This document shows positions 1-14,590 of a stretch of 64,000 bases of DNA, piece after piece. The position numbers and the translations under genes were made by a program. Numbering within the stretch: position 1 is the stretch's first letter; every line of letters starts with the position of its first letter. The stretch is from Burkholderiaceae bacterium (GTDB lineage Bacteria > Pseudomonadota > Gammaproteobacteria > Burkholderiales > Burkholderiaceae_D), in the NCBI GenBank assembly GCA_019751755.1, contig JAIENA010000006.1, positions 1 to 64,000 of the forward strand, in the 5' to 3' direction. The notes beneath the pieces were generated by a model. The model had not been told where the DNA came from. It worked only from the letters and a program-made list of their open reading frames with translations, and ran no database searches.

Positions 1-399
1 CTGCTCCGCCCATTCCATCTGATTGCGGACCAACTCCTGAGCAGATAAGGGAGTATCCCGGATATTGCCACCGCGGTGATACACCAGCACCGGCAGTTTA
101 TTTGCGCCAGTCTGCCTGGGCTTGACCATATGGCCATCGATCGTCAATCCGTCCACCATATAAATAAAGGCCAGGCATTCCAACTTGGCGTCAAATTGTC
201 GCAGCTTTTCCTTGTAATCGGCCCGGTTTTGGTAATGCGCCATGGCGGCGCTATCGCGGCTGTCCTGCGGGCGATTCGGCATGATGACGGGCTGTGCCTG
301 GGCCGCGTAGCACGGGGTTTGACTGTTGCCGCGCTGACTGCGGAGAGTTGTATGCCAGCGTATGGATAGCGCTGCCGGAATACGACGCCAGTCACCCAT
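1..399 (-). CDS. alpha/beta-hydrolase-fold protein, N-terminal part (cut by window edge)
   Basis: This frame stays open from ATG at 399 to the left edge (133 codons), so the gene is truncated here. The second half reads like the start of a prolyl-oligopeptidase/dienelactone-type hydrolase: a lid-like strand pair (FIYMVDGLTIDGHMV, about residues 82-96) followed by the first core strand and oxyanion-type turn LPVLVYHRGGN. The catalytic Ser, Asp and His would lie beyond the edge. The start is uncertain: ATG 399 comes directly after the rpoC terminator with only a GGGG ahead of it, and internal ATGs near 273 and 240 are alternatives. I see no convincing signal peptide. The fold is inferred from sequence pattern; the substrate is unknown. 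Confidence 0.5.
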   Translation of the reverse strand, partial: MGDWRRIPAALSIRWHTTLRSQRGNSQTPCYAAQAQPVIMPNRPQDSRDSAAMAHYQNRADYKEKLRQFDAKLECLAFIYMVDGLTIDGHMVKPRQTGANKLPVLVYHRGGNIRDTPLSAQELVRNQMEWAEQ

Positions 400-405
400 G
401 ACCCC

Positions 406-435
406 AAAAAAAAGCCACCCGAAGGTGGCTTTTTT
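406..435 (-). terminator. rpoC intrinsic terminator
   Basis: The inverted repeat GCCACC-cgaa-GGTGGC (414-429) is flanked by an A-run (406-413) and a T-run (430-435). Read leftwards, the direction of rpoC transcription, it is a GC stem followed by a U-tract. It lies about 30 bases after the rpoC stop and could also work in the other direction. Confidence 0.85.
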
Positions 436-467
436 GTCACAGCGTCAGCTGGAAGACAGCGCGCGGA

Positions 468-3400
468 TTATTGCGCGTCGCCTTCCGGATGCTGGGCGGC
501 GTGTTCCGTCAGTTCTTCCTGGGCGGTGGCGATGGCGGCAGCTTTTTCGGCTTCCAGCAGCGCTTTGCGCTCTTCGGCTTCCCACACTTCCTTCTCGCGA
601 CGGGCGCGGTGGAAGGCCAGACCGGTACCGCCTGGGATCAGGCGGCCAACGATCACGTTTTCTTTCAGGCCGCGCAGACCATCGCGCTTGCCCATGATCG
701 CCGCTTCGGTCAGCACGCGGGTGGTTTCCTGGAACGATGCGGCCGAGATGAACGAATCGGTCGACAGCGATGCCTTGGTAATACCCAGCAGTACGTTTTC
801 GTAGGTTGCCGGGATCTTGTTCAAGGCATTGACCTTGTCGTTCTCGTCCAGCAGTTCCGAACGCTCGACCTGCTCGCCGACGATGTAGTCGGTGTCGCCG
901 GCATTGACGATCTGAACACGACGCAGCATCTGGCGAACGATCACCTCGATGTGCTTGTCGTTAATCTTCACGCCCTGCAGACGGTACACGTCCTGCACTT
1001 CGTCAACGATGTAACGCGCCAGCGCTTCGATACCCAGCAGGCGCAGGATGTCTTGCGGATCGGCCGGGCCGTCCACGATCATCTCGCCCTTGTTCACCAC
1101 CTGGCCGTCGTGCACCAGCACTTGCTTGTCCTTGGTAATCAAGAACTCGTGCTTGTTGCCGTCCATGTCGGTGATTTCCAGACGCTGCTTGCCCTTGGTT
1201 TCTTTACCAAACGCAACCGTACCGGTGACTTCCGCCAGCATGCCCGCGTCTTTCGGCGAACGGGCTTCGAACAGTTCCGCCACACGTGGCAGACCACCGG
1301 TAATGTCACGGGTTTTCTGCGATTCGGTCGGAATACGCGCCAACACTTCACCCACGGACACTTGCTGGCCGTCTTTCACCATGATCAGTGCGCCCACCTG
1401 GAAACCGATCGCCACAGCGTGTTCGGTACCGGCAATCTTCACTTCATGGCCTTCTTCGTTCAGCAGTTTCACCTGTGGACGCAGCGTCTTGGTCAAGTTA
1501 CCGCGACGTTTCGCATCGATCACCACCAGGGTCGCCAGACCGGTCACATCGTCCACCTGACGGGCCACGGTCACGCCTTCTTCGACGTTCTCGAAGCGCA
1601 CCGTACCGGCGTACTCGGTAATGATCGGACGGGTCAGCGGATCCCAGGTTGCCAGGGCGATACCGGCTTTCACCGTCATGCCATCCTTGACGATCAGGGT
1701 CGCGCCGTACGGCACCTTGTGGCGCTCGCGCTCACGACCGTGGTCGTCGGTAATGAGCACTTCACCGGAACGGGAAATGACGATTTGCGCGCCCTTGCCG
1801 TTGGTGACGTAACGCATGGTCGAAGTGAAGCGGATGATACCGTTCGACTTCGCTTCGACCGACGATGCCACCGCTGCACGCGATGCCGCACCACCGATGT
1901 GGAAGGTACGCATGGTCAGCTGGGTACCCGGCTCACCAATCGACTGCGCTGCCACCACACCAACCGCTTCGCCGGAGTTGACCAGCATGCCACGGCCCAG
2001 ATCGCGGCCATAGCACTTGGCGCACAGGCCGAAGCGCGTGTCGCAGGTCAGCGGGGTACGGACCTTGACTTCGTCAATGCCCATACGCTCGATCTCTTCG
2101 ACCATGTCTTCGTCCAGCAGCGTGTTCGCTTCGTACAGCGTTTCCTGGGTTTCAGGATTGACGATGTCGGTGCCGGCCACGCGGCCCAGAATACGGTCGC
2201 GCAGGGCTTCGATCACTTCACCGCCTTCGACCATCGCCTTCATCAGCGTGCCGTTCGAGGTGCCGCAATCATCTTCGATCACCACCAGATCCTGGGTCAC
2301 GTCGACCAGACGACGGGTCAGGTAACCCGAGTTTGCGGTCTTCAGTGCCGTATCCGCCAGACCTTTACGAGCGCCGTGGGTCGAGATGAAGTACTGCAAA
2401 ACGTTCAGGCCTTCGCGGAAGTTCGCGGTAATCGGCGTTTCGATAATCGAACCGTCCGGTTTCGCCATCAGACCACGCATACCCGCCAGCTGGCGAATCT
2501 GTGCCGCAGAACCACGCGCACCCGAGTCGGCCATCATGTAAATCGCGTTGAACGATTCCTGGGTGGTCGTGGTGCCGTCGCGCTTGGTGACGGTTTCCAC
2601 TTTCAAGTGTTCCATCATGGCCTTGCCGACTTCGTCGGAAGTTTTGCCCCAGATGTCGACCACTTTGTTGTAACGCTCGCCCGCCGTCACCAGACCGGAA
2701 GCATATTGCTGTTCGATCTGTTTGACTTCGGATTCGGCGGTGGAAATCATGGTTTTCTTGATTTCCGGCACCAGCATGTCATCGACGCAAATCGAGATAC
2801 CGGCGCGGGTTGCCAGGCGGAAGCCCGACTGCATCAGCTGGTCGGCAAACACCACCGTGGCACGCAGACCGCACTTGCGGAACGACGTGTTGATCAGCTT
2901 GGAAATTTCTTTCTTCTTCAGCGCGCGATTCAGGACGCTGAATGGCAAGCCTTTTGGCAGAATTTCCGACAGGATGGCGCGGCCAACGGTGGTCTCGTAG
3001 CGCGTCAGGGTGCGCACGAACTCGCCGGTTTCCGGATCCTTTGGATTTTCAACGATACGCACCGTGATGCGGGTCGCCAGTTCCACTTCCTTGTTGTCGT
3101 ACGCGCGGATCACTTCCGACACGTCCGGGAACAGCATGCCTTCGCCCTTGGCGTTGATCGCTTCGCGGGTCGCGTAGTACAGACCCAACACGATATCCTG
3201 GGAAGGAACGATCGATGGTTCGCCGTTCGATGGGAACAGGATGTTGTTCGAGGCCAGCATCAGGGTGCGGGCTTCCATCTGCGCTTCGATCGACAGCGGT
3301 ACGTGGACCGCCATCTGGTCACCGTCGAAGTCAGCATTGAATGCGGCGCAGACCAGCGGGTGCAGCTGGATCGCTTTACCTTCGATCAGCACCGGCTCGA

Positions 3401-4709
3401 ACGCCTGGATACCCAGACGGTGCAGGGTTGGCGCACGGTTCAGCATGATCGGGTGTTCGCGGATGACTTCTTCCAGGATGTCCCACACCACCGGCTCTTG
3501 CACTTCCACCAGCTTCTTCGCCGCTTTGATGGTGGTCGCGAGACCCATCAGTTCCAGCTTGTTGAAGATGAATGGCTTGAACAGTTCCAGCGCCATCAGC
3601 TTCGGCAGACCGCACTGGTGCAGTTTCAGCTGCGGACCCACCACGATGACCGAACGGCCCGAGTAGTCGACGCGCTTACCCAGCAAGTTTTGACGGAAGC
3701 GGCCGCCCTTACCTTTGATCATCTCTGCCAGCGATTTCAGCGGACGCTTGTTGGCGCCGGTCATCGCTTTGCCGCGACGGCCGTTGTCCAGCAGCGAGTC
3801 CACTGCTTCTTGCAGCATGCGCTTTTCGTTACGCGTGATGATCTCTGGAGCGCGCAGCTCCATCAGGCGTTTCAGACGGTTATTACGGTTAATAACGCGA
3901 CGATACAGGTCGTTCAGATCGGAGGTCGCAAAGCGGCCGCCGTCCAGCGGGACCAGTGGACGCAGTTCCGGTGGCAGCACCGGCAGCACTTCCATGATCA
4001 TCCAGTCCGGCTTGATGCCGGAACGCTGGAACGCTTCCAGCACTTTCAGGCGCTTGGCGTACTTCTTGATCTTCGCTTCGGACTTCGATTCCTTCAGTTC
4101 CACGCGCAGGGCTTCGGCATCGCGGTGGATGTCGATCGAGCGCAGCAGTTCACGGATACCTTCGGCGCCCATGAAGGCGGTGAAGTCGTCGCCGTACTCT
4201 TCGTACTTGGCGGCGTAGTCGTCTTCCGACATGATCTGGCACTTCTTCAGCGGGGTCATGCCAGGATCGGTCACGACATATGCTTCGAAGTACAGCACGC
4301 GTTCGATATCGCGCAGCGTCATGTCCAGGACCATACCCAGACGCGACGGCAACGATTTCAGGAACCAGATGTGGGCGGTCGGCGAAGCCAGTTCGATGTG
4401 GCCCATGCGCTCACGGCGCACTTTGGCCAGCGTGACTTCCACGCCGCACTTTTCGCAGATCACGCCGCGGTGTTTCAGGCGCTTGTACTTGCCGCACAGG
4501 CATTCGTAGTCTTTGATCGGGCCAAAGATCTTGGCGCAGAACAGACCATCGCGCTCTGGCTTGAAGGTACGGTAGTTGATGGTTTCCGGCTTTTTAACTT
4601 CGCCGTAGGACCACGAACGGATTTTCTCAGGCGAGGCCAGACCGATCTTAATCGCGTCAAAGGTCTCGTTTTGCTGTACTTGCTTGAATAAATCGAGCAG
4701 GGCTTTCAT
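468..4709 (-). CDS. rpoC: DNA-directed RNA polymerase subunit beta'
   Basis: Largest catalytic subunit of RNA polymerase, 1413 residues, usual for betaproteobacteria. The N-terminal zinc ribbon has cysteines at 70, 72, 85 and 88. The Mg2+-chelating loop NADFDGDQM is at about residues 458-466. The second zinc cluster ([13 protein letters not shown]) and the bridge/trigger-loop region ([15 protein letters not shown]) follow in the C-terminal half. The start is ATG 4709, preceded by a CTGGAG ribosome site. It is the last gene of the rplKAJL-rpoBC block, 78 bases after rpoB, and is followed by an intrinsic terminator. Confidence 0.98.
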   Translation of the reverse strand: MKALLDLFKQVQQNETFDAIKIGLASPEKIRSWSYGEVKKPETINYRTFKPERDGLFCAKIFGPIKDYECLCGKYKRLKHRGVICEKCGVEVTLAKVRRERMGHIELASPTAHIWFLKSLPSRLGMVLDMTLRDIERVLYFEAYVVTDPGMTPLKKCQIMSEDDYAAKYEEYGDDFTAFMGAEGIRELLRSIDIHRDAEALRVELKESKSEAKIKKYAKRLKVLEAFQRSGIKPDWMIMEVLPVLPPELRPLVPLDGGRFATSDLNDLYRRVINRNNRLKRLMELRAPEIITRNEKRMLQEAVDSLLDNGRRGKAMTGANKRPLKSLAEMIKGKGGRFRQNLLGKRVDYSGRSVIVVGPQLKLHQCGLPKLMALELFKPFIFNKLELMGLATTIKAAKKLVEVQEPVVWDILEEVIREHPIMLNRAPTLHRLGIQAFEPVLIEGKAIQLHPLVCAAFNADFDGDQMAVHVPLSIEAQMEARTLMLASNNILFPSNGEPSIVPSQDIVLGLYYATREAINAKGEGMLFPDVSEVIRAYDNKEVELATRITVRIVENPKDPETGEFVRTLTRYETTVGRAILSEILPKGLPFSVLNRALKKKEISKLINTSFRKCGLRATVVFADQLMQSGFRLATRAGISICVDDMLVPEIKKTMISTAESEVKQIEQQYASGLVTAGERYNKVVDIWGKTSDEVGKAMMEHLKVETVTKRDGTTTTQESFNAIYMMADSGARGSAAQIRQLAGMRGLMAKPDGSIIETPITANFREGLNVLQYFISTHGARKGLADTALKTANSGYLTRRLVDVTQDLVVIEDDCGTSNGTLMKAMVEGGEVIEALRDRILGRVAGTDIVNPETQETLYEANTLLDEDMVEEIERMGIDEVKVRTPLTCDTRFGLCAKCYGRDLGRGMLVNSGEAVGVVAAQSIGEPGTQLTMRTFHIGGAASRAAVASSVEAKSNGIIRFTSTMRYVTNGKGAQIVISRSGEVLITDDHGRERERHKVPYGATLIVKDGMTVKAGIALATWDPLTRPIITEYAGTVRFENVEEGVTVARQVDDVTGLATLVVIDAKRRGNLTKTLRPQVKLLNEEGHEVKIAGTEHAVAIGFQVGALIMVKDGQQVSVGEVLARIPTESQKTRDITGGLPRVAELFEARSPKDAGMLAEVTGTVAFGKETKGKQRLEITDMDGNKHEFLITKDKQVLVHDGQVVNKGEMIVDGPADPQDILRLLGIEALARYIVDEVQDVYRLQGVKINDKHIEVIVRQMLRRVQIVNAGDTDYIVGEQVERSELLDENDKVNALNKIPATYENVLLGITKASLSTDSFISAASFQETTRVLTEAAIMGKRDGLRGLKENVIVGRLIPGGTGLAFHRARREKEVWEAEERKALLEAEKAAAIATAQEELTEHAAQHPEGDAQ

Positions 4710-4747
4710 GTATCACTCCAGGTAGTGATGAATTCTTAAACTTGCCC

Positions 4748-4770
4748 GGCCACCGCAGGTGCGGATGGCC
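4748..4770 (-). other. hairpin in the rpoB-rpoC spacer
   Basis: GGCCACCGCA (748-757 of the 4-kb block) pairs with TGCGGATGGCC after a two-base loop, leaving one bulged A. No U-run follows on the transcribed strand, so it is not a terminator. It may be a processing or stability element between the two large cistrons; the role is inferred only from position. Confidence 0.4.
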
Positions 4771-4787
4771 AGGCTGCGTGCGGTGTC

Positions 4788-8894
<4,107 letters not shown>

Positions 8895-9047
8895 GGACAC
8901 TCCGTGAGTGACAGGAAAGGATAGAAAATTCAAGTTTCAGCCGGTTCAATACCGGTGAAACTTCAATCCGCTATCGTCTCCAGGTCGGTGATACGAACAA
9001 GGTGACTTACTGCGACAGATACGACGAATACGATACAGACGACAAAG

Positions 9048-9098
9048 GAGCCAAAGCCGACACTCCCCCCTTGCAGGAGGAGTATCTGGCTTTGGCTC
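9048..9098 (-). promoter_or_regulatory. long hairpin in the rplL-rpoB spacer (attenuator/processing site candidate)
   Basis: GAGCCAAAGCC (9048-9058) pairs exactly with GGCTTTGGCTC (9088-9098), and an inner imperfect stem (ACTCC with GGAGT) extends it. No U-tract directly follows on the minus strand. In E. coli the equivalent spacer holds an attenuator and an RNase III site that lower rpoBC expression relative to the ribosomal genes. The same role here is by analogy. Confidence 0.6.
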
Positions 9099-9131
9099 TC
9101 GGCGTTTAAACGACCCGCCGGTACAACAAGA

Positions 9132-9503
9132 TTACTTCAGTTCAGCCTTGGCGCCAGCTTCAACCAGTTTCTTCTGGGCGGCTTCAGCGTCAGCTTTCGA
9201 CAGCGCTTCTTTAACGACTTTTGGTGCGCCGTCAACGACGTCTTTGGCTTCTTTCAGGCCCAGACCGGTGATTTCACGAACAACTTTAATCACGCCAACT
9301 TTGTTCGCGCCGACTTCGGTCAGAACAACGTTGAACTCGGTTTGCTCTTCAGCAGCGGCTGCTACTGCGCCACCAGCTGCTGGAGCAGCCATAGCTGCTG
9401 CCGACACGCCGAATTTTTCTTCGAAAGCTTTGACCAGTTCGTTCAGGTCCATTACGGACATTTCGCTAACTGCTGCCAGGATGTCGTCTTTGGAAATTGC
9501 CAT
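9132..9503 (-). CDS. rplL: 50S ribosomal protein L7/L12 (bL12)
   Basis: Acidic stalk protein of the large subunit, 123 residues, which recruits translation GTPases. It has the N-terminal dimerisation helices ([20 protein letters not shown]), an Ala-rich hinge (about residues 36-52), and the globular C-terminal domain with [25 protein letters not shown] ribosome site lies 7 bases before ATG 9503. It follows rplJ with a 61-base gap, which fits the higher L12 dose needed per ribosome. Confidence 0.98.
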   Translation of the reverse strand: MAISKDDILAAVSEMSVMDLNELVKAFEEKFGVSAAAMAAPAAGGAVAAAAEEQTEFNVVLTEVGANKVGVIKVVREITGLGLKEAKDVVDGAPKVVKEALSKADAEAAQKKLVEAGAKAELK

Positions 9504-9564
9504 TTGAAACTCCTAATTAATTTGTATGCTACAGAATTGTTTACTTGAGAAAAACAGCGCGCTA

Positions 9565-10095
9565 TTAAGCTGCAGCGGTTTCTTCGGCTGCAGGAGCAGC
9601 TTCCGAACCTTCGCTCTTTTTCGCTGCCAGAGCAGCCAGACCACGTGCAAAGCCCGACACCGGAGCCAGCATAACGCCCAACAGCTGCGAGATGAGGACT
9701 TCACGGCTAGGAATGCTCGCCAGCGCGGTAACAGCAGCTTTATCCAGCTGTTTACCGGCGTAGTTACCAGCCTTGATAACCAGTTTGTCGTTGGTTTTAG
9801 CGAAGTCGTTGATGACTTTCGCTGCTGCAACGGCGTCATCCGAGATCGAGTAGATCAGCGGACCGGTCATGCTGTCGGCCAGAGCGGCGAATTGCGTACC
9901 TTCTACGGCACGGCGAGCCAGCGTGTTCTTCAGAACACGCAGGTACACGCCTTGGGTACGCGCTTTAGCACGAAGTTGCGTCAAGTGAGCAACCTGGATG
10001 CCACGGTACTCGGCCACGACCACGGTTTGCGCAGTTGCTACTTTTGCGGAAACTTCGGCGACGACGGCCTTTTTGTCATTCAGATTGAGACCCAC
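9565..10095 (-). CDS. rplJ: 50S ribosomal protein L10 (uL10)
   Basis: Base of the L10-L12 stalk, 176 residues. The start is GTG 10095: a strong AAGGAGGT site lies 5 bases before it and the protein then begins with the conserved (M)[14 protein letters not shown]. The frame is open for ten more codons, but a start at ATG 10125 would place the ribosome site inside the gene. RNA-binding domain residues ([20 protein letters not shown]) are followed by the Ala-rich C-terminal helix that binds L12 dimers. The structured leader upstream suggests autogenous control by L10(L12)4. Confidence 0.97.
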   Translation of the reverse strand: MGLNLNDKKAVVAEVSAKVATAQTVVVAEYRGIQVAHLTQLRAKARTQGVYLRVLKNTLARRAVEGTQFAALADSMTGPLIYSISDDAVAAAKVINDFAKTNDKLVIKAGNYAGKQLDKAAVTALASIPSREVLISQLLGVMLAPVSGFARGLAALAAKKSEGSEAAPAAEETAAA

Positions 10096-10341
10096 GGTCA
10101 ACCTCCTTAAATGATACTGGGCCAATGCCCGGTATCGGTTCGAACAACGGCGTCCGAGGTTAGGAGTCCAATGGACTGCAAAACTTGATCGGGTACACCA
10201 TCTGCGTTGGGCGCCTTGCGACGATTAACCCGAAACCTGCCTGCTGCTTCGAGCCCAACGGTCTTTGATTGCCTGGTGATCTTGCGATCACCAGCCCAAA
10301 GATGCGCCCGGCATTACTGCCGGGACTTAATTCTTTAAAAC
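10096..10341 (-). promoter_or_regulatory. rplJ structured leader (L10-L12 autoregulatory site candidate)
   Basis: The 246-base rplA-rplJ spacer contains three strong pairings: CCCGGCA/TGCCGGG (10307-10324), CTGGTGATC/GATCACCAG (10273-10294), and a long-range CGTTGGGC (10205-10212) with GCCCAACG (10253-10260). None is followed by a U-run, so these are not terminators. In bacteria the L10(L12)4 complex binds a kinked leader at this place and represses rplJL translation. The exact binding site was not resolved by eye. Confidence 0.65.
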
Positions 10342-11037
10342 TTAAGCAGCCAGACCAGCGTGGTCAACACGGACGCCAGCGCCCATGGTCGACGAGATCG
10401 CTACTTTGCGCAGGTACACGCCTTTCGACGAAGCTGGCTTAGCTTTGTTCAGCGCGTCGATCAGGGCAACCAGGTTGCGCTTCAGATCGGCGTCGTCGAA
10501 CGACTTGCGGCCGATCGTTGCGTGGATGATACCTGCTTTGTCGGTACGGTACTGAACCTGGCCGGCTTTCGCGTTTTTCACGGCGGTAGCGACGTCAGGG
10601 GTAACGGTGCCAACTTTCGGGTTAGGCATCAGGCCGCGTGGGCCCAGGATCTGACCCAGGGTACCAACGATACGCATGGTGTCTGGCGAAGCGATGACGA
10701 TGTCGAAAGGCATGTCGCCGGCTTTAACACGCTCAGCCAGGTCTTCCATACCAACCACGTCGGCGCCGGCTGCTTTAGCAGCTTCAGCCTTGTCACCGGT
10801 TGCGAACACGGCAACGCGAACGGTTTTGCCGGTGCCAGCTGGCAGCACGACGGAACCGCGAACAACTTGGTCCGACTTCTTCGGATCCACGCCCAGTTGC
10901 ACGGACACGTCGATCGATTCGTTGAACTTGGCGGTTGCCAGTTCTTTAACCAGGGCAACAGCGTTGTCGAAGCCGTACACTTTGGTGCGGTCTACTTTGG
11001 CCTTGATGGCTTGAGCGCGCTTGGACAGTTTTGCCAT
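10342..11037 (-). CDS. rplA: 50S ribosomal protein L1 (uL1)
   Basis: L1 of the large-subunit stalk, 231 residues, the usual length. It has the N-terminal [16 protein letters not shown] and the conserved [10 protein letters not shown] loop that contacts 23S rRNA. It begins two bases after the rplK stop, so the two are translationally coupled; GAAGG serves as ribosome site inside the end of rplK. In the well-studied systems L1 also represses its own operon by binding the rplK leader. Confidence 0.98.
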   Translation of the reverse strand: MAKLSKRAQAIKAKVDRTKVYGFDNAVALVKELATAKFNESIDVSVQLGVDPKKSDQVVRGSVVLPAGTGKTVRVAVFATGDKAEAAKAAGADVVGMEDLAERVKAGDMPFDIVIASPDTMRIVGTLGQILGPRGLMPNPKVGTVTPDVATAVKNAKAGQVQYRTDKAGIIHATIGRKSFDDADLKRNLVALIDALNKAKPASSKGVYLRKVAISSTMGAGVRVDHAGLAA

Positions 11038-11039
11038 GA

Positions 11040-11471
11040 TTAGATGCCTTCCACGGTAATGCCCATCGAACGTGCGGAACCAGCGATGGTGCGCACTGCG
11101 GCGTCCAGATCGGCGGCGGTCAGGTCCGGGGTTTTCAGTTTAGCGATTTCTTCCGCTTGGGCGCGGGTCAGCTTACCGACTTTGTCGGTGTGTGGCTTCG
11201 GCGAACCTTTGGTGACGCCCGAGTGCTTCTTGATCAGGTAGGTCGCTGGAGGGGTCTTCATCACGAAGGTGAAGGACTTGTCAGCGAAGGCGGTGATCAC
11301 GACCGGGATCGGCATGCCTGGCTCCATACCTTGGGTCTGCGCGTTGAACGCTTTGCAGAATTCCATGATGTTCAGACCGCGCTGACCCAGCGCTGGACCG
11401 ATTGGAGGGGATGGGTTTGCTTTACCTGCTGCCACTTGCAGCTTGATAAAGCCAATGATTTTCTTTGCCAT
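11040..11471 (-). CDS. rplK: 50S ribosomal protein L11 (uL11)
   Basis: L11 of the GTPase-associated centre, 143 residues. The thiostrepton-binding N-terminal domain starts [20 protein letters not shown] with the proline-rich [17 protein letters not shown]. The C-terminal rRNA-binding domain ends in [16 protein letters not shown] lies about 10 bases before ATG 11471. It is the first gene of the rplKAJL group. Confidence 0.98.
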   Translation of the reverse strand: MAKKIIGFIKLQVAAGKANPSPPIGPALGQRGLNIMEFCKAFNAQTQGMEPGMPIPVVITAFADKSFTFVMKTPPATYLIKKHSGVTKGSPKPHTDKVGKLTRAQAEEIAKLKTPDLTAADLDAAVRTIAGSARSMGITVEGI

Positions 11472-11502
11472 TTGGGCACTTCCTATCGTTGGATTGAGTA
11501 GT

Positions 11503-11582
11503 AGCGCCCCACCGGGTCAAATAACCTGGCAGGGCTCCTCTTGTTTCGCAGATTTAGCCGGAGCCGCGCTCCGTGGGGCGCT
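11503..11582 (-). other. structured nusG-rplK spacer with a 10-bp long-range inverted repeat
   Basis: AGCGCCCCAC (11503-11512) is exactly complementary to GTGGGGCGCT (11573-11582), enclosing 60 bases that hold the AGGAG-rich spacer. This would fold the whole rplK leader into one closed domain. L1 autoregulation acts on this leader in other bacteria, so a structured target is plausible. No clear promoter boxes were recognised in it. Confidence 0.4.
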
Positions 11583-11588
11583 TGATAC

Positions 11589-12200
11589 TTAGACTTTTTC
11601 GACCTGGCCGAACTCGAGCTCGACTGGCGTTGCGCGACCGAAGATGGTAACCGAGACGCGCACTTTCGATTTCTCGTAGTTGACTTCTTCGACGTTGCCG
11701 TTGAAGTCGGTGAACGGACCATCCTTGATGCGGACTTGCTCGCCCACTTCGTACAGCACTTTCGGGCGGGGCTTTTCCACGCCTTCCTGCATTTGCTGCA
11801 TGATCTTGTCGATCTCGCGCGCAGGAATCGGAGTCGGCTTGTTCGATTTACCGCCAATGAAGCCGGTGACCTTGCTGGTATTCTTCACCAGGTGCCACGT
11901 TTCATCGGTCATTTCCATTTCCACCAGCACATAGCCAGGGAAGAAACGACGCTCGGTGACCGACTTCTGGCCGTTACGGACTTCAACCACTTCTTCGGTC
12001 GGCACCAGGATCTGGCCGAACTGGTCTTGCATGCCGGCGCGCTCAACGCGCTCGGTCAGTGCACGTTGTACACTTTTCTCCATGCCGGAATAAGCGTGCA
12101 CCACGTACCAGCGTTTGTTGCTGACTGGCTTGCTCAGCTCTGCGCCAGCGTCTTGCGCCGGAACACTGTCCGGCGCGTTATCTTGCACATTGTCGCTCAT
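11589..12200 (-). CDS. nusG: transcription termination/antitermination factor NusG
   Basis: RNA polymerase-bound elongation factor that couples to Rho or to ribosomal S10. It has 203 residues with the start at ATG 12200, which overlaps the secE stop as TAATG; a TTG twelve bases upstream is the other possible start but has no reason to be used. After an unconserved N-terminal tail comes the NGN domain ([30 protein letters not shown]) and a C-terminal KOW domain ([20 protein letters not shown]). Confidence 0.97.
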   Translation of the reverse strand: MSDNVQDNAPDSVPAQDAGAELSKPVSNKRWYVVHAYSGMEKSVQRALTERVERAGMQDQFGQILVPTEEVVEVRNGQKSVTERRFFPGYVLVEMEMTDETWHLVKNTSKVTGFIGGKSNKPTPIPAREIDKIMQQMQEGVEKPRPKVLYEVGEQVRIKDGPFTDFNGNVEEVNYEKSKVRVSVTIFGRATPVELEFGQVEKV

Positions 12201-12583
12201 TATTGTTTCCAACCCAGGATTACGTCGTACAACAGGAATTCCAACAACTTATCTGTGCCCCACAGGAACACAGCCATGACCAGCACAAAAGCAAACACGA
12301 TCATCGTGATTTGCGTTGCTTCCTTGCGCGTTGGCCAGACAACTTTCTTGGTCTCGCGAACGGCTTCTTTGGCAAAATTCAGGAAATCGCGACCGGAGGT
12401 AGACGTGTACGCAATGCCGGCGGAAATAAGCAAACCAACCACGAGTGCGATAGCACGCACCAGGGTTGGTTGACCTGCCAGGTAAAAGAACCCGACTACG
12501 CCTGCAATCGCAGCAACCACGGCCAGCACGACTTTGAACTTGTCGTTCGACGTGCCAACGGTTTGCACGGATTGATTAGACAT
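12200..12583 (-). CDS. secE: preprotein translocase subunit SecE
   Basis: Essential inner-membrane subunit of the SecYEG translocon, 127 residues. Like E. coli SecE it carries two extra N-terminal membrane spans (about 19-37 and 42-60) before the conserved core: an amphipathic helix ([23 protein letters not shown]) and the final membrane span ([21 protein letters not shown]). It lies between tRNA-Trp and nusG, the standard secE-nusG pair, and its stop overlaps the nusG start. Confidence 0.97.
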   Translation of the reverse strand: MSNQSVQTVGTSNDKFKVVLAVVAAIAGVVGFFYLAGQPTLVRAIALVVGLLISAGIAYTSTSGRDFLNFAKEAVRETKKVVWPTRKEATQITMIVFAFVLVMAVFLWGTDKLLEFLLYDVILGWKQ

Positions 12584-12618
12584 TTATTTTACTTTCGGTG
12601 CCCTGCACCAGAATTCGG

Positions 12619-12694
12619 TGGCAGGGGCGGAGGGCATCGAACCCCCAACCTTCGGTTTTGGAGACCGACGCTCTGCCAATTGAGCTACGCCCCT
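12619..12694 (-). tRNA. tRNA-Trp (CCA anticodon)
   Basis: A 76-base cloverleaf with acceptor AGGGGCG/CGCCCCT, D-arm TAGCTCAATTGGCAGAGC, anticodon arm GGTCTCCAAAACC with anticodon CCA, and T-arm GGGGGTTCGATGCCCTC. The 3' CCA is encoded. It lies between tuf and secE, as in many betaproteobacteria. Confidence 0.96.
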
Positions 12695-12735
12695 ACGTAA
12701 AACTTACTCACTACAAACTTGCTGAATCCGTAATT

Positions 12736-12762
12736 CTAGCACCCAACAGAGTCGGGCGCTAG
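12736..12762 (-). other. hairpin after tuf
   Basis: CTAGCACCC and GGGCGCTAG pair around a nine-base loop. On the minus strand (tuf direction) no U-run follows. On the plus strand TATTTTTT follows, but no plus gene ends here. It is probably an RNA processing or stabilising element between tuf and tRNA-Trp, not a complete terminator. Confidence 0.4.
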
Positions 12763-12780
12763 TATTTTTTGGCAGGATTC

Positions 12781-13971
<1,191 letters not shown>

Positions 13972-14052
13972 TTTAGACTCCTAACAATAGATGAGATGCT
14001 GGGCAATCGCCCTTCTGTCTTTTGGGAACTTTACTTACGGTACTGCGAATTC

Positions 14053-14128
<76 letters not shown>

Positions 14129-14162
14129 AATGTTTGCGACACGTATGCACCGCAAGAATCTC

Positions 14163-14236
14163 TGGAGCGGGTGAAGGGAATCGAACCCTCGTCTTAAGCT
14201 TGGAAGGCTTCGGCTCTACCATTGAGCTACACCCGC
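14163..14236 (-). tRNA. tRNA-Gly (TCC anticodon)
   Basis: A 74-base cloverleaf with acceptor GCGGGTG/TACCCGC-type pairing and encoded 3' TCCA. The anticodon stem GAAGC/GCTTA-side encloses the loop CTTCCAA, giving anticodon TCC. The T-arm is GAGGGTTCGATTCCCTT. Confidence 0.96.
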
Positions 14237-14284
14237 GAGGTTTTCCACTTCACTGCTATACCCACTCAGCTTCTTGAAAGAAAC

Positions 14285-14370
14285 TTGGTGGAGGGGACTG
14301 GATTCGAACCAGTGTACTCTGAGAGAACGGATTTACAGTCCGTCGCCTTTAACCACTCGGCCACCCCTCC
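14285..14370 (-). tRNA. tRNA-Tyr (GTA anticodon)
   Basis: A class II tRNA of about 86 bases with acceptor GGAGGGG, D-arm GGCCGAGTGGTTAAAGGC, anticodon stem-loop CGGACTGTAAATCCG (anticodon GTA), a long variable arm, and T-arm ACTGGTTCGAATCCAGT. The 3' CCA is encoded. It is the first gene of the tRNA-tuf transcription unit. Confidence 0.96.
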
Positions 14371-14383
14371 GCGGGAACCGCAG

Positions 14384-14412
14384 AGTATGAAGCAACTACT
14401 TTGACTTGTCAA
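14384..14412 (-). promoter_or_regulatory. promoter of the tRNA-Tyr/Gly/Thr-tuf operon
   Basis: On the minus strand, TTGACA (14412-14407) is followed by a 17-base spacer and CATACT (14389-14384), a near-consensus sigma-70 promoter. The start would fall about 10 bases before tRNA-Tyr. The stretch between -10 and the tRNA (CTGCGGTTCCCGC) is GC-rich, the discriminator type expected for stringently controlled stable-RNA promoters. It probably drives the tRNAs and tuf and feeds secE-nusG. Confidence 0.85.
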
Positions 14413-14590
14413 CCCCGCTTACATTGTCGCGTTTGCTTGCGCATTCGCTTCGTTTTGTAAGCAACGATGTTTCGTCTGCTTCGGGGCGAGATTATAAGCA
14501 CACATTTTTCAAACCGCAAGGGTATTTTTTTAGATTCTTCTCATAATCCTCGTACAATCCAATTTATTGATGACAACGGAGTGACGGAAC

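Noticed and set aside
471-4691. A plus-strand frame of about 1400 codons antisense to rpoC, and a similar one of about 1335 codons antisense to rpoB (4878-8885).
   Set aside because: Both are mirror frames of highly expressed genes with strong codon bias in GC-rich DNA. They lack ribosome sites, domains and sensible composition (many His, Arg, Gln), and they run exactly opposite known essential genes.
8895-8933. Upstream extension of rpoB by 13 codons to ATG 8933.
   Set aside because: The conserved N-terminus and a ribosome site mark ATG 8894.
12736-12770. Plus-strand intrinsic terminator near tRNA-Trp.
   Set aside because: Stem plus T-run is present on the plus strand, but no plus-strand gene ends there. 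It is more likely a processing hairpin of the tuf message.
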